Source of the DNA: Lentinus brumalis
Lineage: Eukaryota; Basidiomycota; Agaricomycetes; Polyporales; Polyporaceae
Assembly: GCA_001792895.1 (NCBI GenBank)
Contig: MARA01000046.1
Coordinates: 233,108 to 297,107 of the forward strand
Reading direction: 5' to 3'
DNA: 64,000 nucleotides
In this document: positions 10,617 to 21,781 of the stretch, one piece after another
How the letters are laid out: each line of letters begins with the position of its first letter
Numbering within the stretch: the stretch's first letter is position 1
Notes under the pieces: model-generated
Databases searched by the model: none
Told to the model about the DNA's origin: nothing
The model's input: only the letters and a program-made list of their open reading frames with translations
Program-made: the position numbers and the translations under genes

Positions 10617-12272
10617 TCACTCTTCCACATCCATACCCTCGTCCGACCCATCATCGCGGTCTGACTCAGCCGAGTCCTCACCGTCCCACCACTCGCTCGA
10701 TCCTGCGGACCCATTGTCGCTGCGACTCTGGCCCCAAATATCCAGCGGGTAGTCGTACTCGGCGTTCGCGTCTTCAGGCCCTAGATCCTGCTCGTCCAGC
10801 ACAGCAGCCAGCACGGCGGCGTCCGGCTGCAATGCGGATTCGTCCTCGGCATCCGTGCTCGCCGGAAGAACTGTATCCATGAACTCCGGAGAGACAATAG
10901 ACGTGGTCTGCACGACCCACGACCCGGAGATGCGGTGATAAAGCACATCGTCGGGCTTGCCAGCGAGGAGCTCGGGGTGACATATGGTCGGCCATTCTGG
11001 GCCTCCGCACGCCCACCGCTCCGAGACATGGGTTCCGTACAAGACCGTGGTGAGGAGGAGGCGCACGCAGCGGAGGGAGGGGACAGAGCTGGCTTCCCTG
11101 CGCAGGTACTTGGGCTCCCAGGCCGCCTCTTCCTCTGGCCCGAGGTGCCAGATGTCCAGGTAGCGGAGTGACTCGGTATGGAGTACAATTGGCTGCGCTG
11201 GAACGAACGGCAGCACGAGGTGCTCCAGCACGGGGCAGAGCGAGAAGAGACGAAGCAAAGGTTCGCATTCGAACCTCAGGCTGAATACTCCGGGAGGACT
11301 CCCAAGATTGTACATGTGCAGGTAGCGAAGGCGGCTGCCATGCTTGGCGAGTAGCGAGGTCTGGAGCTCCGAACATCGGGCCAAGGTGAGGTTTGTGAGA
11401 CTCGGCATGGACCACGCTTCGGCGACGTAGCTCGTGAAGCCATGCGCATCGGCGTCGGTCACCAGGTGGAGATCTTGTAGGCAAGGGAGGAAGATTGGTT
11501 CGAGAAGAGCTTTGTCACGCTCTGCGACGGCCGTGTAATACCCCAGCTTCAGGGATACCAGCTGGGTGGCCGTTCGCAATAGCGCGCGGCCCTCGAGAAA
11601 GGACAAGTGATCATACCCGACGTAGATCGCAAAGCTCGGCTGTTGGACACCCACGTCAATGTGACGCAGCTGCACATGTATATTATACGAGCTTGCCGAA
11701 CTAGTGCGCGAAGGGATCATGATCCGGAAGGGGTCGAAGTCGAGCAGCGCGTGACACGACATTGCGGCCGGGTGGCGATAAGAGAAGGATCCGAGCTTCG
11801 TACAAGAAGAGAAGATGAAGGCGATTTCGTCGCGAGCGCGCGCGACCTCCTCTGGCTGTGTGAAGAGACAGGAATCCAAGCGTAACCCGCGGATGAGTCC
11901 GGTACGAGCGTTCGGTGAGGTACGGAGACTCTCGGCGAGGAGAGTGATCTGGTACGTACGCCGCAGGACGATATCGGAGTAGAGCACCTCCATGGCGGGA
12001 CCGTGCCAAGAACGCGACACCAACGTGAGCGCTTTCTTGGTGCGTAGAGCCCGCATCCAGGAGGAGTTTGGTCCGGTGACGATTGACGGGTCGTATTCGT
12101 GAGGAAGCGGCACCACCTCCCAGAATATGCGGAGGAGGACCTCCTGGGGTAAGATGCCTGTAGTAAAAGCCGCGGGCGCCATTTTATTCTGTAGTGAGTG
12201 GGTAAGAAGGTGGACAGTTGCAGATATGATTCTGTCACTTACAATCGCGGGAGGTAACATCAGTGTGTCCAT
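10617..12272 (-). CDS. F-box/LRR-like protein with acidic tail, 533 aa
   Basis: Two exons: 12272-12243 and 12188-10617. The 54-bp intron (12242-12189; gtaagt, acceptor ctacag) is a multiple of three, so unspliced reading also stays open. An F-box-like helix pair sits near the N-terminus: ILPQEVLLRIFWEVVPL, then TKKALTLVSRSWHGPAMEVLY. Many leucine-rich segments follow (LRYLHMYNLGS, VLEHLVLPF, SLRYLDIW), then WVVQTTSIV and a strongly acidic end (DSAESDRDDGSDEGMDVEE). It is a diverged paralogue of 18725-20468, sharing the F-box spacing, the HGSRL-Y motif, ICHP and the acidic tail. Role by family: target adaptor of an SCF ubiquitin ligase, target unknown. Confidence 0.82.
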   Translation of the reverse strand: MDTLMLPPAIVSDRIISATVHLLTHSLQNKMAPAAFTTGILPQEVLLRIFWEVVPLPHEYDPSIVTGPNSSWMRALRTKKALTLVSRSWHGPAMEVLYSDIVLRRTYQITLLAESLRTSPNARTGLIRGLRLDSCLFTQPEEVARARDEIAFIFSSCTKLGSFSYRHPAAMSCHALLDFDPFRIMIPSRTSSASSYNIHVQLRHIDVGVQQPSFAIYVGYDHLSFLEGRALLRTATQLVSLKLGYYTAVAERDKALLEPIFLPCLQDLHLVTDADAHGFTSYVAEAWSMPSLTNLTLARCSELQTSLLAKHGSRLRYLHMYNLGSPPGVFSLRFECEPLLRLFSLCPVLEHLVLPFVPAQPIVLHTESLRYLDIWHLGPEEEAAWEPKYLRREASSVPSLRCVRLLLTTVLYGTHVSERWACGGPEWPTICHPELLAGKPDDVLYHRISGSWVVQTTSIVSPEFMDTVLPASTDAEDESALQPDAAVLAAVLDEQDLGPEDANAEYDYPLDIWGQSRSDNGSAGSSEWWDGEDSAESDRDDGSDEGMDVEE

Positions 12273-13406
12273 GATGTCGGGTCGGTGAAAGACACGATAT
12301 CACGATGCCTTCAACAGATAGAGATTGCGCAATAAGTTCCCAGTTCCTATTCAGTCTCAAGGATTCGTTGTAGACGCGATCCTTTGCGTACTGGTATGAT
12401 GTGGACCGGAAAGCGGAGTTGAGCACGTCGGACCGTCAGACCACTGGTTCTGCGGTTGTGTATATGCCGCACGCACTCCAAACAAGCAGTTACTAAGCAG
12501 TAATGATCATTGCGTCGAGTCCAGAGAATATCAAAAAGCAGAGAGACGAGGTCATGGAAGAAAGGGCTGCTGGCTGTTGGACGACCTCGCGAGATTCGGG
12601 CGTCTGATGTCGTCAACCGTGCGAATCATAAAAACTGTCGCGTTGTCTCCTGCCAGTTGTCACTTGCCCCTCAATTACTTCGAGCCATCGAAATCATACC
12701 CGGAGTGAGACTCTGTCACTGGAAGAGTTGGGCTATTGCGAAGCGGACTGACACTTGTAGCCTCCTGAACCAGATACGAGACTGGACGCTCCGGAGCAGG
12801 CTTGGCAAACCGCGACTCCTCCACCTTAACCACCCAACTCCCGAGTTGATGCCGGTCCGCTCATCGTAGGAACATCATCGTGACAGTGCCAACGGCGCAT
12901 AAGTAACCGGATCACCACCTGAACTTCTGCGATGAGTAAGTACCTACGTGCGCTCTTCCGCCATTTCCCCGCACGCTGACACACGCACAATTCTGCTGAG
13001 CAGCTACCTATGACTTGCGCCATCTCAGTTGTCCGCCGAACTGTGACGAGACTTACAGAGCACGGTGTCAAGATCGTTGACGGTGGCTTCCAGGCCGCCC
13101 GCTGTCTGTGTCATGCAAGCGCTGATGACGAGAAACGCGACAGTCAGCGCCTGCGGACCCTTCAGAAAAGCTGCGAGATGCCAACCGTATGTCGGCTTCA
13201 ATTGATCGTCCACTACGATATTGACCTTGCGAGACAGGAATATCACTCAGCTGCAGGGCTCGGACACGGCATTGGAAGGATCCTTGCATTCTCTGGAGGA
13301 TTCAGGAGTCCAGACGCATATCAACCATGCGCAATTCGGGACGGTCACTATTTCCAGATAACGTCTTCCACGAGCAAGATGATGCGTTCCTCATCGATGG
13401 CAGCGA
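12273..13406. other. Intergenic, one weak minus-strand open frame
   Basis: 1.1 kb between the F-box promoter and the nitroreductase promoter. A minus-strand frame around 13215-13030 has a leader-like segment (ALTVAFLVISACMTQTAGG) but no ATG in a sensible place and no convincing downstream exon, so no gene is called. Confidence 0.35.
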
Positions 13407-13414
13407 TATATAAA
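13407..13414 (+). promoter_or_regulatory. TATA box of the nitroreductase gene
   Basis: TATATAAA, 98-105 bp upstream of the ATG at 13512, inside a pyrimidine-rich 5' leader (tcttccatctctcactc). This matches the 90-100 bp spacing seen at other genes in the window. Confidence 0.6.
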
Positions 13415-13511
13415 TTCCCCCATCTGTCAGTTCTGCTCTTTCACGCCGTCTTCCATCTCTCACTCAGGTCTTCTCGTATCTGCATCCACTCCCACGTCCG
13501 TTCGTACCACA

Positions 13512-14246
13512 ATGTCTGGTTCCGCTGCGTTCTTCGAGGCTATCAAGACCCGCCGCACCATCTACACCATCACCCCGGAGTCGACGATCCCCGATGAGAC
13601 GATCGAGCAGATCATCGCCGAGGCCGTGAAGCACGCCCCTTCCTCCTTCAACAGCCAGAGCAGCCGCGTAAGTACTAAGTGAACTATATCCGACCTCTCA
13701 AAGCGTGTCTGACTGCGTTTGACAGGCTGTCCTCCTACTCGGTGACGAGCACAAGAAGCTCTGGGATATCACCTTGAACGTCCTCAAGGAGATTGTTCCT
13801 GCGGACCAGTTCCCCGCCACCGAGGGCAGAATCAAGGGCTTCGCGAACGGCCACGGCACCGTCCTCTTCTTCGAGGATGAGACTGTCGTGAAGGACCTCC
13901 AGACGAAGTTCGCGCTCTACCAGGACCGCTTCCCTACCTGGTCGCAGCATGCCAGCGTAAGCTTTCTTCGCCTTCTCTCGCGACGATCCTCGTCGCTCAC
14001 GCGTCTGTATACTTTCAGGGCATCCTGCAGTTCATCGTCTGGACCGCCCTCGAGAACGAGGGTCTCGGTGCGAGCCTGCAGCACTACAACCCGCTCATCA
14101 CGCCCCAGGTTCTCTCAACTTGGGACCTCCCCTCGTCGTGGTCGCTCGTGGCGCAATTGCCGTTTGGCAAGCCCTCTGCGCCCGCCGGAGAGAAGACGTT
14201 CCAGCCTGTCGAGGGCGTGCGTTTCAAGGTCTTCGGCAAGCAGTAA
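13512..14246 (+). CDS. Nitroreductase family protein (yeast Hbn1/Frm2-like), 204 aa
   Basis: Three exons: 13512-13667, 13726-13956 and 14019-14246, all introns phase 0 (58 and 62 bp). Recognisable family features in order: AIKTRRTIYTI at residues 9-19 (the R-R-S/T motif that contacts FMN phosphate), HAPSSFNSQSSR at about 41-52, then GHGTVLFFED, FALYQDRFPTWSQHAS, and ALENEGLGASLQHYNP, the usual GLG-x-SLQHYNP signature of fungal Frm2/Hbn1-type enzymes. It ends in a GVRFKVFGKQ strand. Family knowledge: FMN-dependent, NAD(P)H-using flavoproteins tied to oxidative and nitrosative stress and lipid signalling. Length is normal for the family. Soluble, no targeting signal seen. Strong TATA box and kinetically typical 5' leader suggest good expression. 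Confidence 0.92.
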
Positions 14247-15314
14247 GCAGTATGCGTGCAGGGCAGAGACAGCGTCCTTGGTTCAAGGTCTATAGGTGTT
14301 ACTATCCATATCATTGTACAATGCCAACAGTCATCGTTCTGTTAGATTCGGACTGGTATACGGAGGATGTGAGTTCGGGAGTCCGAGCAAGCAAGTCGGT
14401 CGCGGATCGCGGAGGTTCCTAATCTAATCTAATCTCCGGACGGGCCAGAGTCGGCGGCGCTTTTCAATGCGCTGCCACGTCTCTCCCTCAGAACTCTCCC
14501 TTTTCATTTTCAAGTCATCGTTCAATACAGGCGCATGTGGCAAGCATCTCGCCGTCGTACGGGACCCGGGGACACAACTGGAAGATCATGTTGCCAGTCA
14601 GACTCGGACGAGTACTGCTCGTGAGCCGTATGGCAGACCGCCGGTCAGCTGTTTCCATCTTCGAACATGCAACACCTGATCGTCTCCCCACTGCCCAGAG
14701 CAGAAATAACCGTGGAAAGAAGATCGAGGAGACGTAAATTGTCGCCACTGTGCACATCATTGACTGCGGATACGCAGCTACGGATGCCCGCCCATGTGTG
14801 CCCTGCCCATGCTACGGGCCAAGCCGAAGATGGATGTCAATTTGGCGATGCACGGAGCCTTGGCAAAAGGTGTCTGTCAATGAGAGCAAGCGACAATCTG
14901 TCGTGGAAGCCACATGAGGCGTACATGTACACACTACGGGGCTATGACCGTCGCGGAAGGTGAGCTTATACAGTTACATATGACTTCGTTTACGGCATCC
15001 CGATTTACGCTGGTACTGAGCCGTCGCCAGGTCGCCGCTGAGTTCTTGTCGTGTCAGAACCTTGAACCACATAGATGCGTGCCGCGAGAAAGCCATCAAA
15101 CGCGGGCGGCCCTCTATCGTGGATCCCGGATCTCTGCTTGTCCAAAAGAGCAACGATATCGTGATCGACTTCTGCCGTGATCGTGTCGCTATATGAACTT
15201 CAGGGTTCTTTCGGGCGATCCTTGTTACTTGCGTCGCAAGCTTGGTCGAGGTGAGTATGTCTGTCACATTGAGGTCTCGTCGCATGACCTTGATATTTAC
15301 CAGCGCGGGTGGCG
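14247..15314. other. Intergenic, no gene recognised
   Basis: 1.07 kb between the nitroreductase stop and the membrane-protein start. It includes a short AATCTAATCTAATCTCC-like direct repeat near 14420-14435. Any upstream exon of the next gene would fall here, but none was found. Confidence 0.4.
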
Positions 15315-17300
15315 ATGTTGTTTGCAACAAGACTTAGGTGTATGGGGACGATCCTTCGGCACATACTGTTCACCATTCCCTTCTGGTCAGGACTAGCACA
15401 GAAAGCCCATGCCGCGCCTTCAGGCCGCTCCCTGGTCGAATTGGACTCCGGTGGCTCTCCTAGCAACCCATCGCTGACTCCGTCATTCGTCGACCTCTCT
15501 GCCATTGTCTCTCTCCTTGCTGCGGATACAGTGGAGGAGAAAATCGTAGCCCCAGGAGCACCTTTATGGGAGCGCATGAGCAGTCTGTGGACGCTCTTCG
15601 GGCTCGTCGGTGCTGTGCGCGCATACGCCAAGCTAGCACTGGGACTCGGGCGGGCCGAAGCAGCTGGCGTCAACCTTGGCGGCGGAGGGGCCTACACGAC
15701 CATGCGCACAAAGTCGTCGAAGAGTTTCAGGCGAGTCGGAGGACACGAGAACGGGTGGTGGCAAGACGACCGAGATTCCTTGCTTCAAGCCATTCACGAG
15801 GACGCGGAGCACACGAGGTGGCAGCGTCCGATCGTGCTCGTTTCCGGGTATGCACGGTGCCCATTCGCAGGGCGACATGCATCTCGTCAAGTCGGACAGG
15901 CCGTCATGAACTGTGCGCTCACGGTCGTCTTAGCCACGACGCCGCTCGCTACATTGCGACTCATGGAGCACTTCATGGATCAAAACCAGTCTCGCGCAGT
16001 CTGGACTGTGACCCTCGTTCTGTGCTTCGTCTCCGCCGCAATCGCGGGGTGCGTTCTACCCCTCGTCCTGGTGCTCTACACTACTGCTCCTTTCTGTCGA
16101 CTGAAGGACAACCTCCGACGTACTTTCCCCTCCTCTATCATCCACCCCAACGACACTGTCATGACGGCCACTTTGAAAGGTCCGTGCGTCATCCTCTGGC
16201 AGGACCCTCGCGAGACACCGCACCTCCGACCTGGTGACCTCGCCCCGAATCGACGACCAGGAGACCTCAAGCGTGTGCGAGTACTTGCCGCGCTGTCCTC
16301 TATTGGAGTACTGGCGTACTATATCCTCAACTATGTGACGCTATCGTCGGCCAGCACCGTGCAATCGTATGTCTGGCTGGCGTTAGAGATCGTCATCATG
16401 GGAGCGCGCTTCGTGCTGTGGTCTTCTCCTCCTCGCGTCCTGGGCGAGTCCCAACGGCATATGACCGTGCTCTACGTCATCACGGGCTCGCTCGCTTGCA
16501 CACTCCCCAGCTCGGGGGACGATCACTCGCCGGGGACGACCATGACAGGGCCGGTGGTGAACGCAGCCACCGCTCTAGCGGGCAGCCTACTCGACAACAT
16601 CCACGGAAGCACCACATTGCTGCATCAACCAACACTCCTGCTGCTTGCCGAAGCCGGTGCTCCTGCGGACATTCTGCGCGCGCAGTATGTCGATGTGGCC
16701 GCGCTATATCATGATCGACCGACCTTGAAGCTGATCCGGTTGCCATGGAGCTTCATGGAGCAGCTCTACACTCTGGAGGGCCTGATCCTAGGCAAGAACC
16801 CATGGTCGTACGGAGGGCTGTACCTCGCGGCATGCCTCGTAGATTGCCGCTTCGTAGGCCTGACTACCGTATTCGCGCTCAACAAGCCGGAAGTTGCTGC
16901 ACGCTTTCTTGCGACCGTGCAGAAGGAAGACTCGGTTTTCTCGCTGGGGATCAAAGCCGCTGGTATCACGCGCGAGTTGTGCCTCGTCGACGACCTCGTG
17001 AACGGAAGCATCCTCGGAACTGCGATGCCGGTGGCGGGCGAGGACTACGAGAAATGGCATGTTCAGTTCCGCAAGAACGTCGCTGAATGCCGCGAGGATG
17101 CCGTCTCGAATGGACCGGAAGTTGTGGAGGTCCATACACGCCACGGAGCACCGGCGTCGATGGGGTTCAAGCATGTCACTCGCACGGAGAACAGTATGCA
17201 GGACGCGTTCGCGTTCGTGCAGAGCGCGATAGATGGAGAGAAGTCGAAAGATCACCGGCATTGCGATGGGTACTGTGTGATAGAGGCGATGGTTGCTTGA
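15315..17300 (+). CDS. Large multi-pass membrane protein of unknown function, 661 aa
   Basis: A single long exon; the first ATG is at 15315, just after a possible acceptor (tttaccag), so an extra 5' exon cannot be excluded. Hydrophobic segments by eye: residues 8-28 (N-terminal, signal or anchor), about 197-216, 228-258, 322-341 and 350-370, with a long C-terminal soluble part (about 400-661). The C-terminal region is regular and protein-like (LPWSFMEQLYTLEGLILGKNPW, LAACLVDCRFVGLTTVF). I do not recognise the family; the layout resembles the many lineage-restricted membrane proteins of Agaricomycetes. It converges with the DUF3605 gene (82 bp between stop codons), so the two are not co-transcribed. 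No catalytic motif is visible. Confidence 0.8.
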   Translation: MLFATRLRCMGTILRHILFTIPFWSGLAQKAHAAPSGRSLVELDSGGSPSNPSLTPSFVDLSAIVSLLAADTVEEKIVAPGAPLWERMSSLWTLFGLVGAVRAYAKLALGLGRAEAAGVNLGGGGAYTTMRTKSSKSFRRVGGHENGWWQDDRDSLLQAIHEDAEHTRWQRPIVLVSGYARCPFAGRHASRQVGQAVMNCALTVVLATTPLATLRLMEHFMDQNQSRAVWTVTLVLCFVSAAIAGCVLPLVLVLYTTAPFCRLKDNLRRTFPSSIIHPNDTVMTATLKGPCVILWQDPRETPHLRPGDLAPNRRPGDLKRVRVLAALSSIGVLAYYILNYVTLSSASTVQSYVWLALEIVIMGARFVLWSSPPRVLGESQRHMTVLYVITGSLACTLPSSGDDHSPGTTMTGPVVNAATALAGSLLDNIHGSTTLLHQPTLLLLAEAGAPADILRAQYVDVAALYHDRPTLKLIRLPWSFMEQLYTLEGLILGKNPWSYGGLYLAACLVDCRFVGLTTVFALNKPEVAARFLATVQKEDSVFSLGIKAAGITRELCLVDDLVNGSILGTAMPVAGEDYEKWHVQFRKNVAECREDAVSNGPEVVEVHTRHGAPASMGFKHVTRTENSMQDAFAFVQSAIDGEKSKDHRHCDGYCVIEAMVA

Positions 17301-17382
17301 GTTGGGTTCCGCCGCAGACAGGTTGTGCCGTTGTAATCAGTACTGTCGTCTCGCGTACGCTCCAGATCATATTGTCCAAAAG

Positions 17383-18477
17383 CTATCGTCCACCCCGGGT
17401 ATGGTAATCTAATGTGTTCTCTGAATCCTTCCTTCGGGCAAAGACGTGTGCATGTGCAAGCCCGGGCACAGTCTGTCTTCTCTGTGATAGCAAGGAAGGA
17501 CTCGTTAGCACGCTGTTAAAGACATCTCCGTGTCATGTGTACTCAAGTACTTACGGGTGGGTTCACAAACCAGCACGTCTCCCATCTATCTTCCTTCCAT
17601 CGATTCTGTATGAATTCCGCTACTTCCTTCCCAGCATCTCGGATGAGTGCCCGCTCCTGAGGACTGAGTCGCTCCACGTTTGGCATCGACTGAGCGTCTT
17701 CCTCCGTGATCTTCCACGCGGCGAGAGCGGGTAGCGCACCGGGAAGCTCGTCGGCCAGCGATGGCGGTGGACCACTCAGACCCGTGCAGCCTGTCAGCCC
17801 GATCTCATTGACGACATTCTTGATGCTCGGATCGACGAGCGAAGGGTGTATGATGGGCAGCTTCGTCCAGACGACGACGTGCTCTACACCGGACGGAACT
17901 GATACTCCTGTGAGCTTCGTGTAGCGGGTAAGCCCGAATCAAACGTACTCGAATACGGCCAATCGTTGCTGACGATACACCAGTACTCGGCCGGTGTTCG
18001 AGCCGTGAGATACTCGAGCGTCCTGGGTTGACTGTCTTCGCTATTCGCCCAGAAGGCGGGATCGGTATGCGATGTTCCAAGTCGTGACATCGTGTCAGGT
18101 TTTCCCCATTGCAATCGCTCTTCCTTCAGGTAGTTGACTAATATATGTGTGTCAACGCGATGCCCTTTGAAGTCAGGAGCTCCTGTGCGTACTTATTGAC
18201 CCATACTCGGTCTTGATCTCAGCGGACCAAGCCATGTACCTATAATAAAGTGAATCAGCTTAGCTACACAGAGTTTCTAGAGTGTTGAACCGCGCCTCTT
18301 GTGCAGAACTGGGTCCCGGTGAATAAGATCCAGCATTCCGGCGTTGATGAACGCCTGTATCTGTGGCCAGGTCAGCTTTCCGGGGTAGTATGTGACCATC
18401 TCCTCATGCGTCGGGGGACCACTGCTCATCGGGACCTCCTTCTTCTTGGTTTCTTCTGCCCGCAAAGAGACGGTCAT
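17383..18477 (-). CDS. DUF3605 family protein (Gig1-like), 289 aa
   Basis: Five exons: 18477-18296, 18239-18193, 18137-17949, 17907-17555 and 17481-17383. Family landmarks in order: YYPGKLTWPQIQAFINAG near residue 30, YMAWSAEIKTEYGSI, NYLKEERLQWGKPD, YWCIVSNDWPYS, EHVVVWTKLPIIHPSLVDPS, GLSGPPPS, FIQNRWKEDRWETCWFVNPP, and the closing VPGLAHAHVFARRK. This is the full DUF3605 order and normal length. Family knowledge: the yeast relative Gig1 responds to N-acetylglucosamine; biochemical function is not settled. Odd points: intron 1 appears to use a GC donor (AG|gcgcgg) and intron 3 is only 41 bp. The gene converges with the membrane-protein gene. Confidence 0.9.
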
Positions 18478-18724
18478 GTTGAGAAAGTCGATCGTCGTTG
18501 TTACGGGAGTGTTTCCGCGTGCACTGGCTTCGGGGGCATTAAATCTTATCTAATCTTTGCTAGTGAAATGATGATCAAGAACGCAGCACAGCCGCTATTT
18601 CTAACTCTCTCTCGTTCGACCATCATCTACATACCTGGTAAGTTCACTACGCCTGCTCGTCGCGCCACACCTCTTGATCCTTAATTTTAGTGAACGCTAT
18701 TGCGGGCCAAGTGGTCGGCACTTT

Positions 18725-20468
18725 ATGTCGGCTCAGCCCAATTACGCGTCTGACGTAGACGCCATCATCGCGGACGAAATGGCCAAAGCTCGTCAGAGGC
18801 GGGCCAAGCTGTCAGCGGGTCCGAAAGAGCCCGTTATAAATGAGAGCGTGAGCGAAGAGATGGGATGCACCGAAGCCCCCTTGCTGACACATGTTGTAGG
18901 TCATCCCGTCCGTCACGCTAGACGCGCCCCGCTCCTTCCAGGTTGCTCGGCTGCCTCACGAGCTTCTCCTGCACATATTCAGAGAGACAGTACCGCCCAT
19001 CTACCAGCATGACCCCTCCGTCACCCAGGGACCTCGGAACCCATGGCTTACTGCCCTCAGGACGCGCAAGGCCCTCGTGCTGACATGCAAGACCTTTTTC
19101 GGTCCTGCCACCGAAGTGCTCTACGAAGACATAGTCATTCGACGAATGGGTCAAATACCAGCACTTTCCCGCACTCTCGGACCATCACCGTTGTCGTCTG
19201 GCCGCGACGTGGGTACGCTCGTAAGGCGCCTGCGGCTGGACGGATGCGTCGTGTGGGCCCCGTGCGCGGACGTCGTTCGCGAGGATCTCCGTCTGATACT
19301 CCAGCGATGCACCCAGCTCCGGTGGTTTTCCTTCCACCCGCACCCACAGTTCCCATTTGCCAACGAGCCTCTCGACGACGGCTCGCGCGACGGATTCAAT
19401 CCGACGTGGCTCCTGCAACCCGATCCCGACCGCGACTCGGTGGGAGGATCCCTCCGCGAGCGTCTCGACACGAGCCTACGAGTGCTCGACCTCGCGCTGG
19501 AGCTGGACGAACGCCTGCTCGTGAGACTGCATTGGTTTCTTACTGCGGCGCCCAACCTTGTCGTTCTCAAGCTCGGGAAAGTCGCACAGCAACAATACTC
19601 CCATAAACTCATGTCACACCCGATGCTGTGTCTTCCGTCTCTGCGGGACCTGACGGTCCACGTCGATCATATCCCCTTCCAGCACTATCTCTGTGAGCGC
19701 TGGGAAATGCCACAGCTTCGGCTCCTCACCGCCACCGGTTGCGAGGAGTACCCCGAAACTCTCCTCCGAACACACGGCTCGCGTCTAACCTACTTCCACT
19801 TGCATCACGGCGTCTCGTTTGCATGGGAGCTCCCCCGACTGGCCTCTCTAGCAGACATCGGCGCCCTCTGTCCGCTGCTCGAGCACCTTGTCATCCCGAC
19901 CTGGATTCGCGACCCGCTCACTATCAACGCTCCCTCGCTGCGTTTCGTTGACGTGTGGGGCCACCATCCACCTCCGGAGATATGGAAGCAAGGATGGTAC
20001 CAGCTCGATAAAACGAGCACGCTACCGAAATTGCGGCTCGTCCGTATTCTGACCACGATGCCGAGGCAGCAGTGGGATTCCCTCATCAGTTTGGACTGGC
20101 CGCTGATCTGCCACCCGACGGCCGTGAGCGGGGACGCGCAGCGCGTGTACGTCTTTCCTGGTGTTCGGGCCGTGCAGACGTCGTGGGGCGTGATGCATGA
20201 CTACCAGGACCACGACGTGTCTTGGAGTTACCCGGATGGACACGGGGAGAGGCGCGACAACTCGGGATGGTACGAGGGCGGGGACGAAGCGGACACGGAT
20301 ACGGACGACGAGACAGACCTGGATCAACCAGCCTTCACGATCGAGGAGGAGTTGGACATGTTACTCGGAGACGGCGGGCACCATCCAGTTGAACAACTGA
20401 GCCGCGACGTCGTGCTGGATATGTTCCACGACAGCCAAGGCCGCGAGTTCCTGCTCGATGACGACTGA
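18725..20468 (+). CDS. F-box/LRR-like protein with acidic tail, 563 aa
   Basis: Exons 18725-18847 and 18900-20468, with a 52-bp phase-0 intron. The first 41 residues (MSAQPNYASDVDAIIADEMA, then KARQRRAKL) form a helical, charged leader. Exon 2 opens VIPSVTLDAPRSFQVARLPH and continues ELLLHIFRETVPP: the F-box. TRKALVLTCKTFFGPATEVLY is its second half. Leucine-rich repeats follow (LRVLDLALEL, LPSLRDLTVHV, LLEHLVIPTW), then WPLICHP, an AVQTSWGV strand and an acidic tail ending FLLDDD. It is paralogous to 10617-12272, and to the deleted copy at 21782-22369 which keeps only the two ends. Function by family: SCF ligase adaptor; target unknown. Confidence 0.85.
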
Positions 20469-20720
20469 TGCATGGTATGTTTCCTCCCTATCAGTACGTG
20501 AGGTCTGATCATGATAGCAGACTCGCTCTCATACTAGTCCCCCGTTGGGGATGATCCTACTGCTAAGTCGCACATGCACTGACTCAGCGGGCGTCTCATC
20601 ATACCGCGGTCGCACACCTTGGCGCCGCCTCCCTAGTCATATCGCCCATCCTCAAGCCGCCCCAAGACTCCGAGTCTCGTCGAGCTCCAACGAAGCAACT
20701 CCTCTTTTATTTTCCCCAGA

Positions 20721-21281
20721 ATGAGCCTTCCCTTTGATCACCCGTGTCTGCGCCTCTGTCTGCTCCCGACTCCGTTCTTTGTGCGGAAGGTCCAGGCCGT
20801 TACTCCTGAGCTGCTACATAAGCTGTCTGCGGACACAGAAGAGGTCTTTTCCATCACGCGTACCCCCGAGGAGGTATCCGTCGTCGGTCAGTGCGCCGAC
20901 AACGACGACCCAGAAGCGAAATGGAGATGCTTCAAAATCGCGGGTCCGATGGAGTTCGGTGAGGCGTCATATCTTCATCAGTTATACAGCTCAAGCTGAC
21001 TTCAATCGATGGCCAATTTTATTTATGTAAGAGCTCACGGGTATTCTCTGTGCGTTCACCAGTCCGCTGAAGGACGCGGGTGTTCCGGTGTTCGCCATCT
21101 CGACTTGGTAACGTGTCGCGCGGTCCAGCGTACCCCGCATCGATGCTGATATCAGAGTGCATCGTGCTCTAGGAACACGGATTATGTTCTTGTGCCCAAG
21201 GAGAAGGTCGGCGATGCGGTCAAGGCGCTTGGGAGTTATGGGTGGCTCTTTGACGACTATGTAGCAGAAATGCAGCATTGA
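20721..21281 (+). CDS. ACT-domain protein (CASTOR/ACT_7 type), 140 aa
   Basis: Three exons: 20721-20958, 21032-21107 and 21173-21281 (introns 73 and 65 bp). Recognisable order: LRLCLLPTPFFVRKVQ, LLHKLSADTEEVFSITRTPE, EVSVVGQ, WRCFKIAGPMEFGELTGIL, APLK-type turn SPLKDAGVPVFAISTWNTDY, VLVPKEKVGDAVKALGSYGW. This is the single-chain double-ACT layout in which the second ACT strand binds an amino-acid ligand (GxTGIL and FAISTWNTDYVLVP). Family knowledge: ACT_7/CASTOR-type proteins are small cytosolic amino-acid sensors or regulators; animal CASTOR1 binds arginine for TORC1 control, while the fungal homologues are largely uncharacterised. The gene lies 250 bp downstream of an F-box gene in the same direction, likely independently transcribed. 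Confidence 0.92.
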
Positions 21282-21781
21282 CTCGCAGGACGCTGGAAGA
21301 CATCCGAGGCGGTCTCATTCCGGAATCTCCCTTTGCTCCATCGATGTATAATGCGAAAGGCCATGCCATGTCAAGTTTGCACAGTTGTTAATCAGATGAG
21401 CAGTCAACAGAAGGCGCCGTCCGAACCTCACCAGAAGCGACTAAGTTCCACATTTCCCCACTCTCGTCACAAACCTCACTTTAATAGGCAAGTCGACACA
21501 ACTGAGAGCCTCGGAGCCTTTGCGACGCCTGAAATCTGGAGGTCCAGGACGCTGCAGCCTGTTTTCGCCATTCGGCTAGATTAGATAAGATGTGAACTCG
21601 TACTCTACAGTCACCGCGCGCTTGCCACGATTTGAACCTCGTTGACGACGGTCACCGACCCTTAAGTACAGTTGATTGTGGGTCGCAGCCACGACGTCGT
21701 CGCGGGGATTTACGCACGCGTGAACTCCTAAATTACTGCGGGGTCATTCACGACACACCCCAAAGATTGCTACTGGTGACG

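Noticed and set aside
13010..13597. 195-codon plus-strand frame across the nitroreductase promoter and first exon
   Set aside because: Overlaps the TATA box and the real exon in another frame; no motif.
21590..21720. tRNA-like T-arm (GGTTCAAATC on the minus strand)
   Set aside because: No stem pairing around the loop and no acceptor or anticodon arm could be folded.
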